Shown here: in pieces, positions 11,729 to 22,763 of the stretch
How the letters are laid out: each line of letters opens with the position of its first letter
How positions within the stretch are numbered: position 1 is the first letter of the stretch
Assembly (NCBI RefSeq): GCF_964204645.1
Contig: NC_134030.1
Location: 14,474,447 to 14,538,446, forward strand
Source of the DNA: Tubulanus polymorphus
Lineage: Eukaryota > Nemertea > Palaeonemertea > Tubulaniformes > Tubulanidae
Length of the DNA: 64,000 nucleotides
Reading direction: 5' to 3'
Notes under the pieces: generated by a model
The model's input: only the letters and a program-made list of their open reading frames with translations
The model's database searches: none
What the model was told of the DNA's origin: nothing
Position numbers and translations under genes: made by a program

Positions 11729-11834
11729 CCAATATCAGCCCATCCTTTTTTCCAGGACGCAAACTGCGGATAGTGTCAATAACTGTTGTTGTTCCATTTT
11801 TTATTTTAATCAGCTGCCATTTTTTACATTCGAT
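11729..11834 (-). pseudogene. upstream exon of the ParB-like gene, separated by BEL
   Basis: On the minus strand an open segment reads KNGTTTVIDTIRSL and ends CTGATATTG, just where the BEL target site lies. The original donor was ATTG|GTAAGT. After insertion the exon side keeps ATTGG without the donor, and the donor copy (5653-5645 side) sits 6 kb away. The downstream exon at 5559 starts in the matching phase 0. The 5' limit and the start codon were not found. Confidence 0.5.
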
Positions 11835-12399
11835 TCATATCCTATACTCCATTTCGTAAGATCCATGCTTATTTTATAATCCATATCCAATGATCTTTGT
11901 ATCATTAACTAAGTTGATAACGTTGCAAGCTCGTCAGCAAGAATACTGAATTTAAAAGCGACTGCGAATAATCTTTATACTTGTGTGCTTCTCTCCGAGA
12001 ATGCAATTTGATGTCTCGCGCCTTCTTATGGGGTGGCATTTCGCACCCTAAGCGCCTAAATTTTTATCGCGATTAAGCGCTTTTTGTTTTAATCATTTAT
12101 GGCTGCATTCAAAACGCTTAATATGTCTACAACTTTTAGATCAACAATATTTGCTATCACATGATCATCTCAATATCCATTCACTACACATGGATAATTG
12201 AATAATTAACGATTATTTGATATATTTTAGAATTTTGATCGATCTATAAATCTTTTTTATAGATGAAGATTCCCTGCATTTTTTGTCTGATATATCCAAG
12301 TCACAATGTATCTGTAAGTTTGACAAGATGACTTCTACATTTTAACCGATTTGTTTTCATACATATATTGACTTATACATATTATCTATATGGTAGTTG
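11835..12399. promoter_or_regulatory. intergenic spacer between divergent genes
   Basis: This AT-rich stretch separates the minus-strand ParB-like gene from the plus-strand DUF7869 gene. It could serve as a shared promoter. No clear TATA box or other specific site was identified. Confidence 0.3.
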
Positions 12400-15300
12400 A
12401 TGAGTCTCTTGACTTCATGTCTGATGTTTCGGAACTTTACGGACGAGGTAATTGAAATATTCAACTCTACGTATTCCCCTTCCAATGCATTTTTGAGCAA
12501 TTAAAAAAACAACGTTTGAAATTCTGGTTTTCTGAAGCTTTTCAGGATGACATTCATATCGAAGGGAAAAACGACACAATGACAGAGAAATCTAAACGGA
12601 AATTTCTCCCAGGTATCACGCAGCATTAAAACCATGAATAAATTATCTTTATGAAATATATGTACGTAGAATTATGAGTAAAAAACTAATATTTATGAAA
12701 TCTCCCTTTAATAGGTGTAAGTAGTACACCTAAGAAATGCAAGAGACATAGAGAGGACAAGAATCAGACAACTAATATGTCCCCGTCATCTACAATATGT
12801 GAAACAAGAGGTAAATATAAAAGCTCTGAGATGATTGTTTTTCTATTTTTGCATAACAGTTATTAGAAAAGTTTTACTTGCTTTGCAGAGCGTAATGTGT
12901 ATTCATTTACAGACGACGAAAATGCAGATGATTCAATCCCGATACTTTCAGCTATCGGACAAGGAACTATACTGCGTAAGGCTGTAATAATTTCTGGGCT
13001 TCAAATGCAATCTTTCGATTTTATAGTTATAGTAGATCTAATGATGATGTGAAATGGGATTATATTTTAAGACAATAACGTGCATTCATTAACTGATGTT
13101 GAAGAAAACACTGATTGTGTTAGCTCGGGTGCCTCAAGTATCGACCACCAATGTGCAGATCTAGGTGAGTTCCGTAATCAATACAGCAATTCAGAATTGT
13201 TATTGTATGTAGACTGACATAAAGACAGGCCTATGAGACACTCGTTTGTCCGATAGCACAATAGAAAACCGACGAGTATTTCAAAATAACCTTAATCAAT
13301 ATAATCAGGGAAGTGTAAACACGACTCTCATTACACTTCCCTGATATAATAGAGTAAAATACCAATGCGTAAACAAAATTGAAAATTCATAACTCATATA
13401 TAAACTGGTGTTAGTAATACAAACACCATTGTTTGGATTTCATTTGCCTAGTCTGTATAAGAAAATGAAAATGACAATAACGAAAGCATAATAAGGAATA
13501 ATTACTAATTACGATATCATTTTAATTCTAGCGCTACGAGTTTTTTTTTAGTTGATTGGATTCGATAACAATTAATGTATTTTTCATTGAAAAAAGTATA
13601 AGTGGTTTTGTACCAAGAGGGATACATATTTATAGGGTATTTTTACCTGTTACTGAATGTAATACTTGAACAACTTTTCAGAACGTGACACAATGTATCA
13701 ACTGCAAAATGACCACATTATAGATGAGAATGCCACTGGAGTAAATGTGATAATACCGCATATTGTAAAGAAGAATATTGAAATCAAGGCTAAACGTAAT
13801 TTTCTTGAGACTAATTCTTTTCCTTTTCATCAAACGTTTCATATTTTTGAATAGATGTTTGATATTTGCCAACAACATTTTTCAGGACCGAGCGAAAGCC
13901 AATTGGACCGCAAGACAAGCGATGTTGTTATATCTGACGCATTGAGATCCTGTTGTAAAGAGTATTGCACTCTTCATTTTACAGTCGCAGAAACGAAAGC
14001 CATTAGGACTAGATTCTGGAGCCTCTCTATTGAAATGCGACATGAGCTGATCACATTTGCTGGCCAATCAAATGTATCAATGCAACATCAACAAACACGA
14101 AGAAGATTTATCGTTAACGGTCACCAAATTTGTTTTTCTGCGTGGTGTAGTATTTATGGAATCAGTAGAATGACTTTCTACCGCATAGCCGCTATATCTA
14201 ATCTGACAACCGGGCGTGGAATTAGCAACACTACACAGTTTGCGATAACGTGGTTACAAAGGGAACTCAGTTTACGGGCAGAATATGCCCCCGATAAAGA
14301 TGAGGCTTGGTTGCCACGGGCTTATGACAAGAGCGATCTTTACAAACTTTACGTTGAGGAATGTAATGGCAAAAATTTTGACAATTAGCGAAATCTTCTT
14401 TCTACCGTTTATGGAAAGATAAATTCTTCTTCGTCAAGAAAAGAAAAGTATATATTGGTCTAGTTAGAAATTTTGACGCAAATGTTTACATGATATCGAT
14501 GATGTTAAAATGATCAAATTCAAATTTTTAGGGAAATCAATTTTCGAAATGTTCTACCTGCGTTGAGATCGCAAGAAACATACAAACTTGCCACATGAGT
14601 GAGAAAGACAGATGGAAGAAACTTAAAGATTCACACATTCAAGCTGTGATGTATGTTAACTTAATGTCATAAAAAAACAATCTAATCTGCTAAACTATTC
14701 GGTTACAAATAGTTATCATTACATTCAATAATGAATTCATTTATTTTCAGGCTGGAAAGATACGCATACAACATGCGGAAAAAGATGGCCATCGAAGAGC
14801 CTCAAGAATATCTCAGCTTGATAATTGATGGAATGTATCAAAATAAAACATGCATTCCACACTTTGTTGGCCCCAGGTCAAAGGTATGAGGGCTATGAAT
14901 ATTTCAAAGCCGTTTCGCAATAATTTTCAACAACGAAATCTATTGTTTTTTAATGGAAAATCTATGTTTATTGTTAGGAAATGTCTGCTGCCGAAGTTTT
15001 GAAGACTCATGTCACCGGTGTAATTAGCCATGGCCATAATTTTCGCAAGTGCTACGTCGACGTGTTACAATACAAACACGATTCAAATCTCACAATAAAT
15101 ATCCTGGTGAAAACGTTATGGAAATTATCGCAGGTGACACATGTTCTTAATTTAGCATGATAATAATAGGAGTTATAAATTTTGAACTACTAGTCCGTTG
15201 GCAGTGAATTCAGTGATACGTAAAATTACGATAGAAACGCAACGAGTAAAAATGTCATAGTTAAATATTCGCAGTATATATTCCAAAAACTTCACGATCG

Positions 15301-16193
15301 ATTTCGCAGTTATAAGAAATAAAACCACTGGAAATGGAGAAATTTAAACATAATATGACATCAGTTTTCCATTTGGAATCATCAATAATGATAATTTTCA
15401 TTGGTTCATCACATTTTACCTGAGCATTTCATTTGTAATATTGAAAAATATTGATTACAGAATGGAAGATTGCCAAGAACACTTTATGTGCAAGCTGACA
15501 ACTGTAGCCGGGAGAATAAAAACAAATATGTTCTCGCTTTCCTGGAGTTATTAGTTCGAAGGGAGATCTTCCAACAGGTAAAACTTATCGACATCAATTC
15601 TGTTTTCTAGGTATCTCTGCCAGTAACGTGTTTACTTTACAACAATACGTCCTATTTTACAGGTCCAGTTGAGTTTTTTGTATGTTGGGCATACGCATGA
15701 GGATATTCATCAGCTATTTAGTGTAGTCTCTAAAGTACTAGGCAAAAACGAAGCATTAGACTTGCCTGAGCTGTTATCGTTACTGCCCCTTGGAGAGGAA
15801 ATAGAAGGACTCTACAACTACAGGGATTGGTTAGGACCCAATATTATCGACGTTGCAAACCACAGCCGGCCGAATATATTTCTTTTCAAAAGAAGTGGTA
15901 ATGGGCGCTCTGTAGATCTGTTCTACCGGAAAACAAGTCGACAGTCATGGAATGTTGTAAAAGATGGAATTCTACGCTCCATGCCTTCTGGTAAACCCAA
16001 TCTTTTGTTGCAAGACTACACTGATTTCGAAGTCGACAAATTGAGTAGAAATATTACTACTAGACTCTCGCGCTTTTTACCCGATCAAAAAAGGGTCTGG
16101 TGGGAGAAGTTTCTTAGTGAAATTACGATTCTCCGGTCTGATGCCGATAAACTCGAATCGAAGTCAAAAAGGGCAGCTGTATGCGGTTCCTGA
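12400..16193 (+). CDS. DUF7869-family protein, 12 exons
   Basis: Exons with consistent phases: 12400-12447 (ATG), 12546-12612, 12715-12810, 12889-12975, 13072-13164, 13682-13795, 13886-~14352, 14532-14650, 14751-14883, 14978-15133, 15461-15577 and 15663-16193 (stop TGA). The N-terminal 150 residues are acidic and low in complexity. The rest matches DUF7869: a Cys pair in FSKCSTC, then LIIDGMYQNK, VQADNCSRENKNKYV and FLYVGHTHEDIHQLF. The spaced acidic residues in these blocks look like an RNase-H-fold nuclease or transposase core, which is inference. The 3' edge of exon 7 is unclear: either a weak donor at 14353 or a longer exon with a nonsense TAG at 14386-14388. The last codons lie inside a transposon inverted repeat. 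Confidence 0.75.
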
Positions 16194-18550
16194 ACTTCGC
16201 TGAAAAAGCTGAAACACTGAAAAGCTGAAACGCTGAAATGAAAACGCTGAAATTTCAGGGAATTTCCGAAAAACGCCGAAATTTCAGGGAATTCCCGAAA
16301 AACGCTGAAATCGTGCTAGGTACCGACAATACACGTTTTGAAATGTTTTCCGGGACGGTGTCCGCTGACGAGTCCTGAACCGTGTTGTATGCTCTACCTT
16401 CGGTTACAGAGACATGCCTTAAGGTCGTCGTCATGATCGATTGCGGATTGCGTGGATTGTTAGATGTGTTTTTTGCCATAGTTTTATGTGCATATACGGG
16501 TACGATTTAACAATGAAGTTATCACTTCATTTGAATAAATTCTTAATTACAGTAATATTAATTCACAATATTTTTTCTTATGTTTGGTGATTTCTTGCAA
16601 CTTATCATTGCCAAGTCTCATACAAGTAGTTGCTGAATGAAAGTACAGTTAGGCTGAACCCGATAACCCAAATCAAGTGCTAGTATGTAACTTATGATTA
16701 TTTTGATTCTATTTTCGGTGTCATTTTCGGTGAAATTTGTTAATAATGGTTCAACCGTCATAGTATACTGTACTTAGCATTGCTACGATTGGGTGCCATA
16801 TTTCTACAATTTTTACTAGGAGGAAGGAATCTTTAAGTGTCTTTGTTCCCGGGTAGGGTACGGGGTAAAACCTGGTTTACTTTTTCTTTCGACTTGCCGG
16901 AGACTACTATCTGCAATGTATGGCATGCTTTGATTTGTCTGGCCTATAGGAGTCGAACGATATTTTTTCCCATACACAGGCTTGGCTTTAGTGTAGATGA
17001 AGGCTAGGCACTGCACATTGTGGATTGACTGGAACTCTTAACTCACAAAATTAAACGAGTCAACAAGAAAGATCCAATAATTGGACATTTGTCTAACTAT
17101 ATTATTTAACAGCTTGAAATAATACATAACACATTCTGCAAGAGTACACAAAGGAAATCAGTTCTTACATTATATCAGAATCAATAGTTCGCTTAACTCT
17201 GGCTAGAATTCTGGTTCCATTGCTTCATATTCTAATGAAATCCACTAGCATACCTTAGAATATCGCTTAGCTTAAGACTAAAAATTTGGTACCAGGAAAC
17301 AGGGAAGAAAAGTGGGTGTACTGTACATCCGCAATTGACTTATTTCTCTCTGGTTGAATCAAGTTATTATTGAAATAGCATTCGAATAGTCATTTTATTT
17401 TTAAAAATTGTGTCGTTCAGCTATCCTGCTGCAAATTTCGCAGTTGAAGTTTACTGGTGCCATCTGACTTCTCAGTATCTCAAAAAATTTGCACATTCTA
17501 AGCCTGAATCTAAAAATAGAAAAAGGTGCATTTTAGTCGGATATAAAAGAATAGTGGCTAATACACCCACTATAAAGCCTATGGGGTGGGCCTAGTTTGA
17601 AAGCACTGAGGTCCGAGAGAACAGCACTTAGTAAATAAATACTGAAATTAAACTTACAAAACACCCAGTACTTGAGATGATGTACTTGACAAGAAGTGTC
17701 TCCAGCTAAGCAAATCAACTTTGTCTATGACTCCACCTTTTATAGATTCAGTAGTAGTCTAAAAATAAGAATCGGTACATTTTTCTAACAGTTGGTATGT
17801 CATTTCTTCAAAAAAGGCTAATTATTATCACGCCACAACAAATAAATTATTCACAGTTGTTGAATGGTTTGCCCGATTTAGATTAATTGGTTGACGCTAA
17901 TCAGTATGACCCATACGTAGGGGCCTACTGCATGCCATTGGCGTCAATCCATTCCATTCCATTCCACTGTGAATTAAAAAGAAATTTAGTTAGATCCCTT
18001 TTGTCCAAAAGCTGCATCATTTATATAACTAGCTGTCAAATTTAATTTACCTCCTCCAGAGAATACCATAGTGACATAGTCCGTCGCCCACCAACGTGTT
18101 GACAAAAGAAAAGTTGCTCCATGTTTTTTATACATGAACGTTCAAATAAGATATTTTGCGTCTTGCAGGGAATATTGAGCATAGTGTTTAAGTTGGCTTA
18201 CACGGTTTGTGAATGGGTTTTCCTCATTATGCTGCCTGTATGCATTAAAAATCCGGATTTAAAAGCGAATTAATTTGTCCAACAAGTGGCCCTCTAGAAG
18301 TATACTCCACACATACTGTCCATGCCTGTCTCTGTAACCGAAGGTAGAGACTAAAACACGGTTCAGGACTCGGCAGCGGACACCGGCCAGGAAAATATTT
18401 CAAAACGTGTATTGTTGGTACCTAGCACGATTTCAGCGTTTTTCGGGAATTCCCTGAAATTTCGGCGTTTTTCGGAAATTCCCTGAAATTTCAGCGTTTT
18501 TATTTCAGCGTTTCAGCGATTCAGCTTTTTCAGCGAAGTTCAGGAACCGC
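16183..18550. mobile_element. 2.4-kb element with 225-230 bp terminal inverted repeats
   Basis: 16183-16412 is the inverted copy of about 18327-18550, both beginning GCGGTTCCTGAACTTCGCTG. The repeats hold internal iterations of a GCTGAAATTTCAGGGAA-type unit. TAT lies at both outer edges (16180-16182, 18551-18553) and may be a 3-bp target duplication. The 1.9-kb interior has no convincing ORF, only 60-70 codon frames, so it is a non-autonomous DNA transposon or foldback element. It supplies the final residues and stop of the DUF7869 gene on the left and abuts a truncated gypsy element on the right. Confidence 0.8.
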
Positions 18551-20111
18551 TATCGCGCATGCCCTGTCGTCAGTGCGAGAGGATTGAAGGGATCTGTTCT
18601 GAAAAACAAACACCAATATCTGTGAGGAAACGAGCAGTTAAGAAAATGACAATTCACAACGACATGCCGTATTCCTACAGCGAGTTCTTACCGTCGTCAG
18701 AGTGGTCACTCGAGAATATGAAACTAGAACAGGGGAAAGAAAGAGACTTGAAATGGGTCCTTGCTCACATCCGAGATGATGAACGCCCCGGATGGCATCA
18801 AGTTTCCTCACAAGGTGTTCCCTGCAAATTTTATTGGACCCACTGGAATGATCTGAAAATGATTGAGGGGCTCTTACACATTATAAAGAGAAGAGAAGGT
18901 TACCCGGACTCAACTCTATTAATCTTACCTGAAAAGTTTAGGAAGCAAGTCCTCGACCATATTCATTCATCTGCAGTCGGGGGTCACTTTGGTGTCAAAA
19001 AGACCCTCTTTCTATTTCACGATCGTTTTTTTGGCACGGTATCGGTGATGACGTAAAGTGTTTCTGTAGAGGGTGTGATAAGTGCGCTTCAAAGAAGTCC
19101 TCAAGTAGATTAAAAGCACCCATGAACAACTGTCTGGTAGGTCAACCTATGGAGAGAGTATCGATGGATATATTGGGTCCATTACCTGAAACATATGATG
19201 GAAACATCTATATATTAGTTATTGGTGACTATTTTACGAAGTGGATCGAAGCATACGCAATTCCGAACCAAGAAGCAGTAACTTGCGCCCGGAAACTCGT
19301 ATACGAGTTTATTACTCGATTTGGCGTCCCCAGAATCATACATTCGGACCAAGGTCGAAACTTCCAGTCCAAGTTGATGGCGGAAGCGTGTGAACTCCTT
19401 CAAATCCATAAAACCAGAAGTACCGCATTTCGTCCCCAATCGAACGGAATGATCGAACGTTATAACCGAACACTGTTTATGTGTCCGTCTATTAAGGTTG
19501 AAGTAAACCAGATGGACTGGGACCAACACTTACCATACGTCACCATGGCGTACAGGGCGACGATACACGATGCAACTGGGTTTAGCCCAAACCGATTTAT
19601 GTTGGGTCGCGAAATTGACCTACCCATTGACGTTATCACAGGTGGTCCTCGCTGCGAAATTCCAGTCCTCAGCAGTCAATACGTTATTGAAATGAAGCAC
19701 CGGTTATCAGAGTCTTTTCACGAGGTCCGCATACAAACTCATAAGCGAGCTGAAAGAAACAAAACACAATACAATGTCAAATCTAAACCACACACATTTG
19801 CGATAGATTCTAGAGTATGGCTGTATACCCCTTCCACAATGTCGGGTAGAACGAAAAAGCTATCATGCTTATGGTCTGGGCCATGTACCATACTTGAGAA
19901 TTTTAACGATGTAATTTTTCGTGTCAGGCTTCCCTCCGGGAAGGAGAAATGCGTCCATAGTGACCGATTAAAAGAGTATCTCGTAACTAATGATGTCTTT
20001 TCTCGAGGCAACGATGTTTCACCTAGTGACGATCCAAATCTCAACTGTCAACCGTACCAAACGAGAACTGGGCGTCCTATTCGCCCACCCAAACGCATGG
20101 GTTGGGACTGA
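18551..20111 (+). pseudogene. gypsy element A integrase (5'-truncated, frameshifted)
   Basis: The sequence begins at the RNase H/integrase linker (SRMPCRQC, as after the ADALSR motif of gypsy RNase H). The HHCC zinc domain follows, then a frameshift in a T-run near 19030, then the core from about 19080: SMDILGPL, IIHSDQGRNF and PQSNGMIERYNRT supply the D, D and E residues. A GPY-type segment (LWSGPCTILENF) and a basic tail ending PPKRMGWD precede the TGA at 20111. Upstream gag, protease and RT are missing, apparently removed at the junction with the TIR element. Confidence 0.92.
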
Positions 20112-20160
20112 GACTGCTGTTCTAATCTCTGGTCTGTTTTCCTTCCTTTCAGTTGAAGTC

Positions 20161-20884
20161 ATGAAGACTAACGCAATGAAAGAGAACCGACGACCCGCGA
20201 ATTGGTACTGCAAGTATTACAAGCGAAAGTTTTCAGCCAATTACAACAAGAAGAGACATCTCGAATTTTATTGTGCACCGTACAAATCTCGGGCTGGTTC
20301 GTCTCCGTTTATATTCAAGAGGTTCTATAGATATATGACGTGCGGTAAAGGAGCGGAAGACCGGGAAGAGGTGAAAGCTCACATAGAAACCAAACACTAT
20401 AAGATTTTCAAAGACAATGGATCGAAATACTTAGGCTTAATCAAGCTGCTCGAAGAATCAGAGTCGAAACCGGTATTAAAAAGCGCGGTCTCGAAAATAA
20501 ATACAGACCCCGCAACCGCGGCCGTAAAATCGACAACGAAAGATGAAGAAAATTTTGCAGACATGCCGATACTAACCTTGGACGACATGGACATCGAATT
20601 TGCTTAATTGTTTGATGACCTCGACGATGTCATTCCGGAACCTGCCGATTCTGTTCCAGTTACGAAACCGTCCGTGAACGAGGACCATGTATCACGAACT
20701 GTATTGATAAGTAAGAGGAAACCCGTCGAACCGGTAGCCATTAATAATCAAATTCCGATTCCGTCCAATTCCGCATCTTCCGTTTCTACAGATATGCCCA
20801 CCGCGAACGACGCGTGGAAACTAAATCCTTTAGACAACTCAACAACAGCGCCCAGCGATCCGCGAGTTCCGATTCGTGTCATTC
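20161..20884 (+). pseudogene. gypsy A ORF3, zinc-finger accessory protein, 5' part
   Basis: Starts at an ATG (20161) 50 bp after the integrase stop. It encodes a C2H2-like motif with one Cys replaced (WYCKYYKRKF...H..C) and a second one (MTCGK...H....H) with its first Cys replaced. A low-complexity region follows. One in-frame TAA (20605-20607) interrupts it. The frame continues to 20884, where element B is inserted, and resumes at 27569. Accessory ORFs after integrase are known in some gypsy lineages (env, zinc-finger or unknown); I cannot name this one. Confidence 0.7.
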
Positions 20885-21502
20885 TGTGACAGTGGTATTG
20901 TTGAGTTTCAACAGCAGTCTCAATTCATAGGCAGTGCTGCCATCTTCTAACGATATCATAAACTATTCCGCATTCATTATCCAACTCATTCAACAGTGCC
21001 ATCTTTCGTGATAAAACTTTCGAACTTTGTTCCAGCGTCAGCTTTCATATAACTTTTTGTACTGAGATTGAACCTTAGGAAAATTACGACTAATGCGCGT
21101 CAGTTGCTCGTAAGTATTTGCTTTTGCGAGCAACGACTGCCGCTGAAGAACATAATTCAAAGTTAATGTTACATTTTTATGGGAAACTGTCACGTATAAT
21201 GTCCTTTTGTAATTATTTCGGTTGAATAATGATATTTTTATGGGCAACGCTGTTGCGCTAACGACAAATTAACGGGCTTTGGCAATGTCGTTCGCTAATG
21301 AGATGGGTTGGAGAATTGACTATATATACTGGGGTTTTTGGACCGTGGGGGAGACCGCTAGAAATTTTTAGATCGTTGAGATCAGTTCGTGAAATAAAAG
21401 TAATTTTGAAGACAGGAACTCTGTGTGTTGCGACTCGTTTATTCTTGGACGTTTGTTAACATTCTATCACTCAAGTGGAATTCAAAGATCCCGTTAGTGA
21501 CA
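20885..21502 (+). repeat. gypsy B 5' LTR
   Basis: TGTGACAG...GTGACA. Contains a TATATATA box near 21321 and AATAAA near 21393. The copy at 26947-27564 has the same length and sequence as far as compared. A 69-codon frame inside it is not considered coding. Confidence 0.95.
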
Positions 21503-21797
21503 AATGGTGGAGAACCTGGCGGGCATTTTACTTGAGTGAGGTATCGAGCTATTTAACAAACCAACGGAAACAAAGATAATTCGCTGGAACAACACAGGAA
21601 GTAGGAACTCGAGAAAACGCACGGAAAATGGATTTTGGTAAATATTGAACAATACTTGTTATTTGATTTTGATTTCGTCGTGTGCGTAGAACAATTTTCT
21701 GTGGATAGACCGAATATTTTGCTGTCTCCTTCGGTCTATCGTACATTTAATTGACTTAATATTGAAGAACCTAGAAATTATTTGATTGAATTCGTGT

Positions 21798-22763
21798 ATG
21801 CCGGTCGAAACGAGGTCTGGAATGGACCGCGCATTGGCAGATAGACTAGCTGAAATGACAGCCAAAATTGACGATAAGCCAATGGGCATGACTCGTCTAC
21901 AACCGCCACAGTTTACCGGTACGGTAAGCGAAGACGCTAATATTTGGTGGCGGCGGTTCACCCAATATTCTACTTTCATGGGCTGGACCAATGAAAAGAA
22001 ACTTAAAGCAGTGGGGCTGTTTTTAGATGGACTTGCTTCGGCTTGGTATTGGACCGTGGTCGAGGCAAGCAAGTCAAAAGACGCAACCGTTAAGACAACG
22101 GCGAATAGTATCTTATCAGATATTGACAACTTTGAAAGGGAATTCAAAAAGAAATTCGATTCTGGATCAATGAAATGGGTGCGTGAGCAAAGTTTAATGA
22201 ACAGAAAACAATTACCGGGGGAATCGTTGGACGTCTATCTTCAAGACATCCAAATACGTTCGGCGGCTCTTGAAAAGAACGATCATGATTTAATGGTCCT
22301 ATTTATCAATGGCTTGGCGGACAATTTGAGAGCGTTTGTCGTATCTAGATCACCAACAACTATGGACGAAGCCGAACAATACGCGCGCTTGTATGAATCC
22401 GTGTTGGCGCTGCAGGCGAAACCGCCTCCAATTGCCGGCATCATATCATCCACTGAGAACCGAAATGAAATTTCGGATCTCAGGGATGAAATCAGGAATT
22501 TGAGCCGGGAAGTCTCGAGACTTCAGGTACAGGTCCGGAGGCAGGATAATAACCTGCCGCCACGAAACTTCAGATCTGCTTCCGGATCTGTAGTTTGTGG
22601 TAGATGCAATCGAGTCGGGCATCACGAACGTAATTGTTTTAGGCAGAACGGTAGTTATCGGCCGGATAGACGGTTTAATAATTCTAACAATAATTTCGGT
22701 AATCGTTCCAACGACAATCCTAATAGATTCAGGCCGGGAAACAACCCCAGGCCCGGATTTTAG
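21798..22763 (+). CDS. gypsy B Gag
   Basis: 321 codons from the ATG at 21798; a TTG at 21786 extends the frame but is an unlikely start. The N terminus has the capsid-like W..F..Y segment (ANIWWRRFTQY) and FYWTVVEA-type helices of Ty3 Gag. A CCHC knuckle (CGRCNRVGHHERNC) is followed by an Asn/Arg-rich tail. The stop TAG lies in GGATTTTAGGGG, and the pol frame is open across it one base upstream, so Gag-Pol is probably made by -1 frameshifting. Confidence 0.9.
   Translation: MPVETRSGMDRALADRLAEMTAKIDDKPMGMTRLQPPQFTGTVSEDANIWWRRFTQYSTFMGWTNEKKLKAVGLFLDGLASAWYWTVVEASKSKDATVKTTANSILSDIDNFEREFKKKFDSGSMKWVREQSLMNRKQLPGESLDVYLQDIQIRSAALEKNDHDLMVLFINGLADNLRAFVVSRSPTTMDEAEQYARLYESVLALQAKPPPIAGIISSTENRNEISDLRDEIRNLSREVSRLQVQVRRQDNNLPPRNFRSASGSVVCGRCNRVGHHERNCFRQNGSYRPDRRFNNSNNNFGNRSNDNPNRFRPGNNPRPGF

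Noticed and set aside
21038-21247. 69-codon minus-strand frame (also 27100-27309)
   Set aside because: It lies within both LTRs of gypsy B, is duplicated with them and has no domain.
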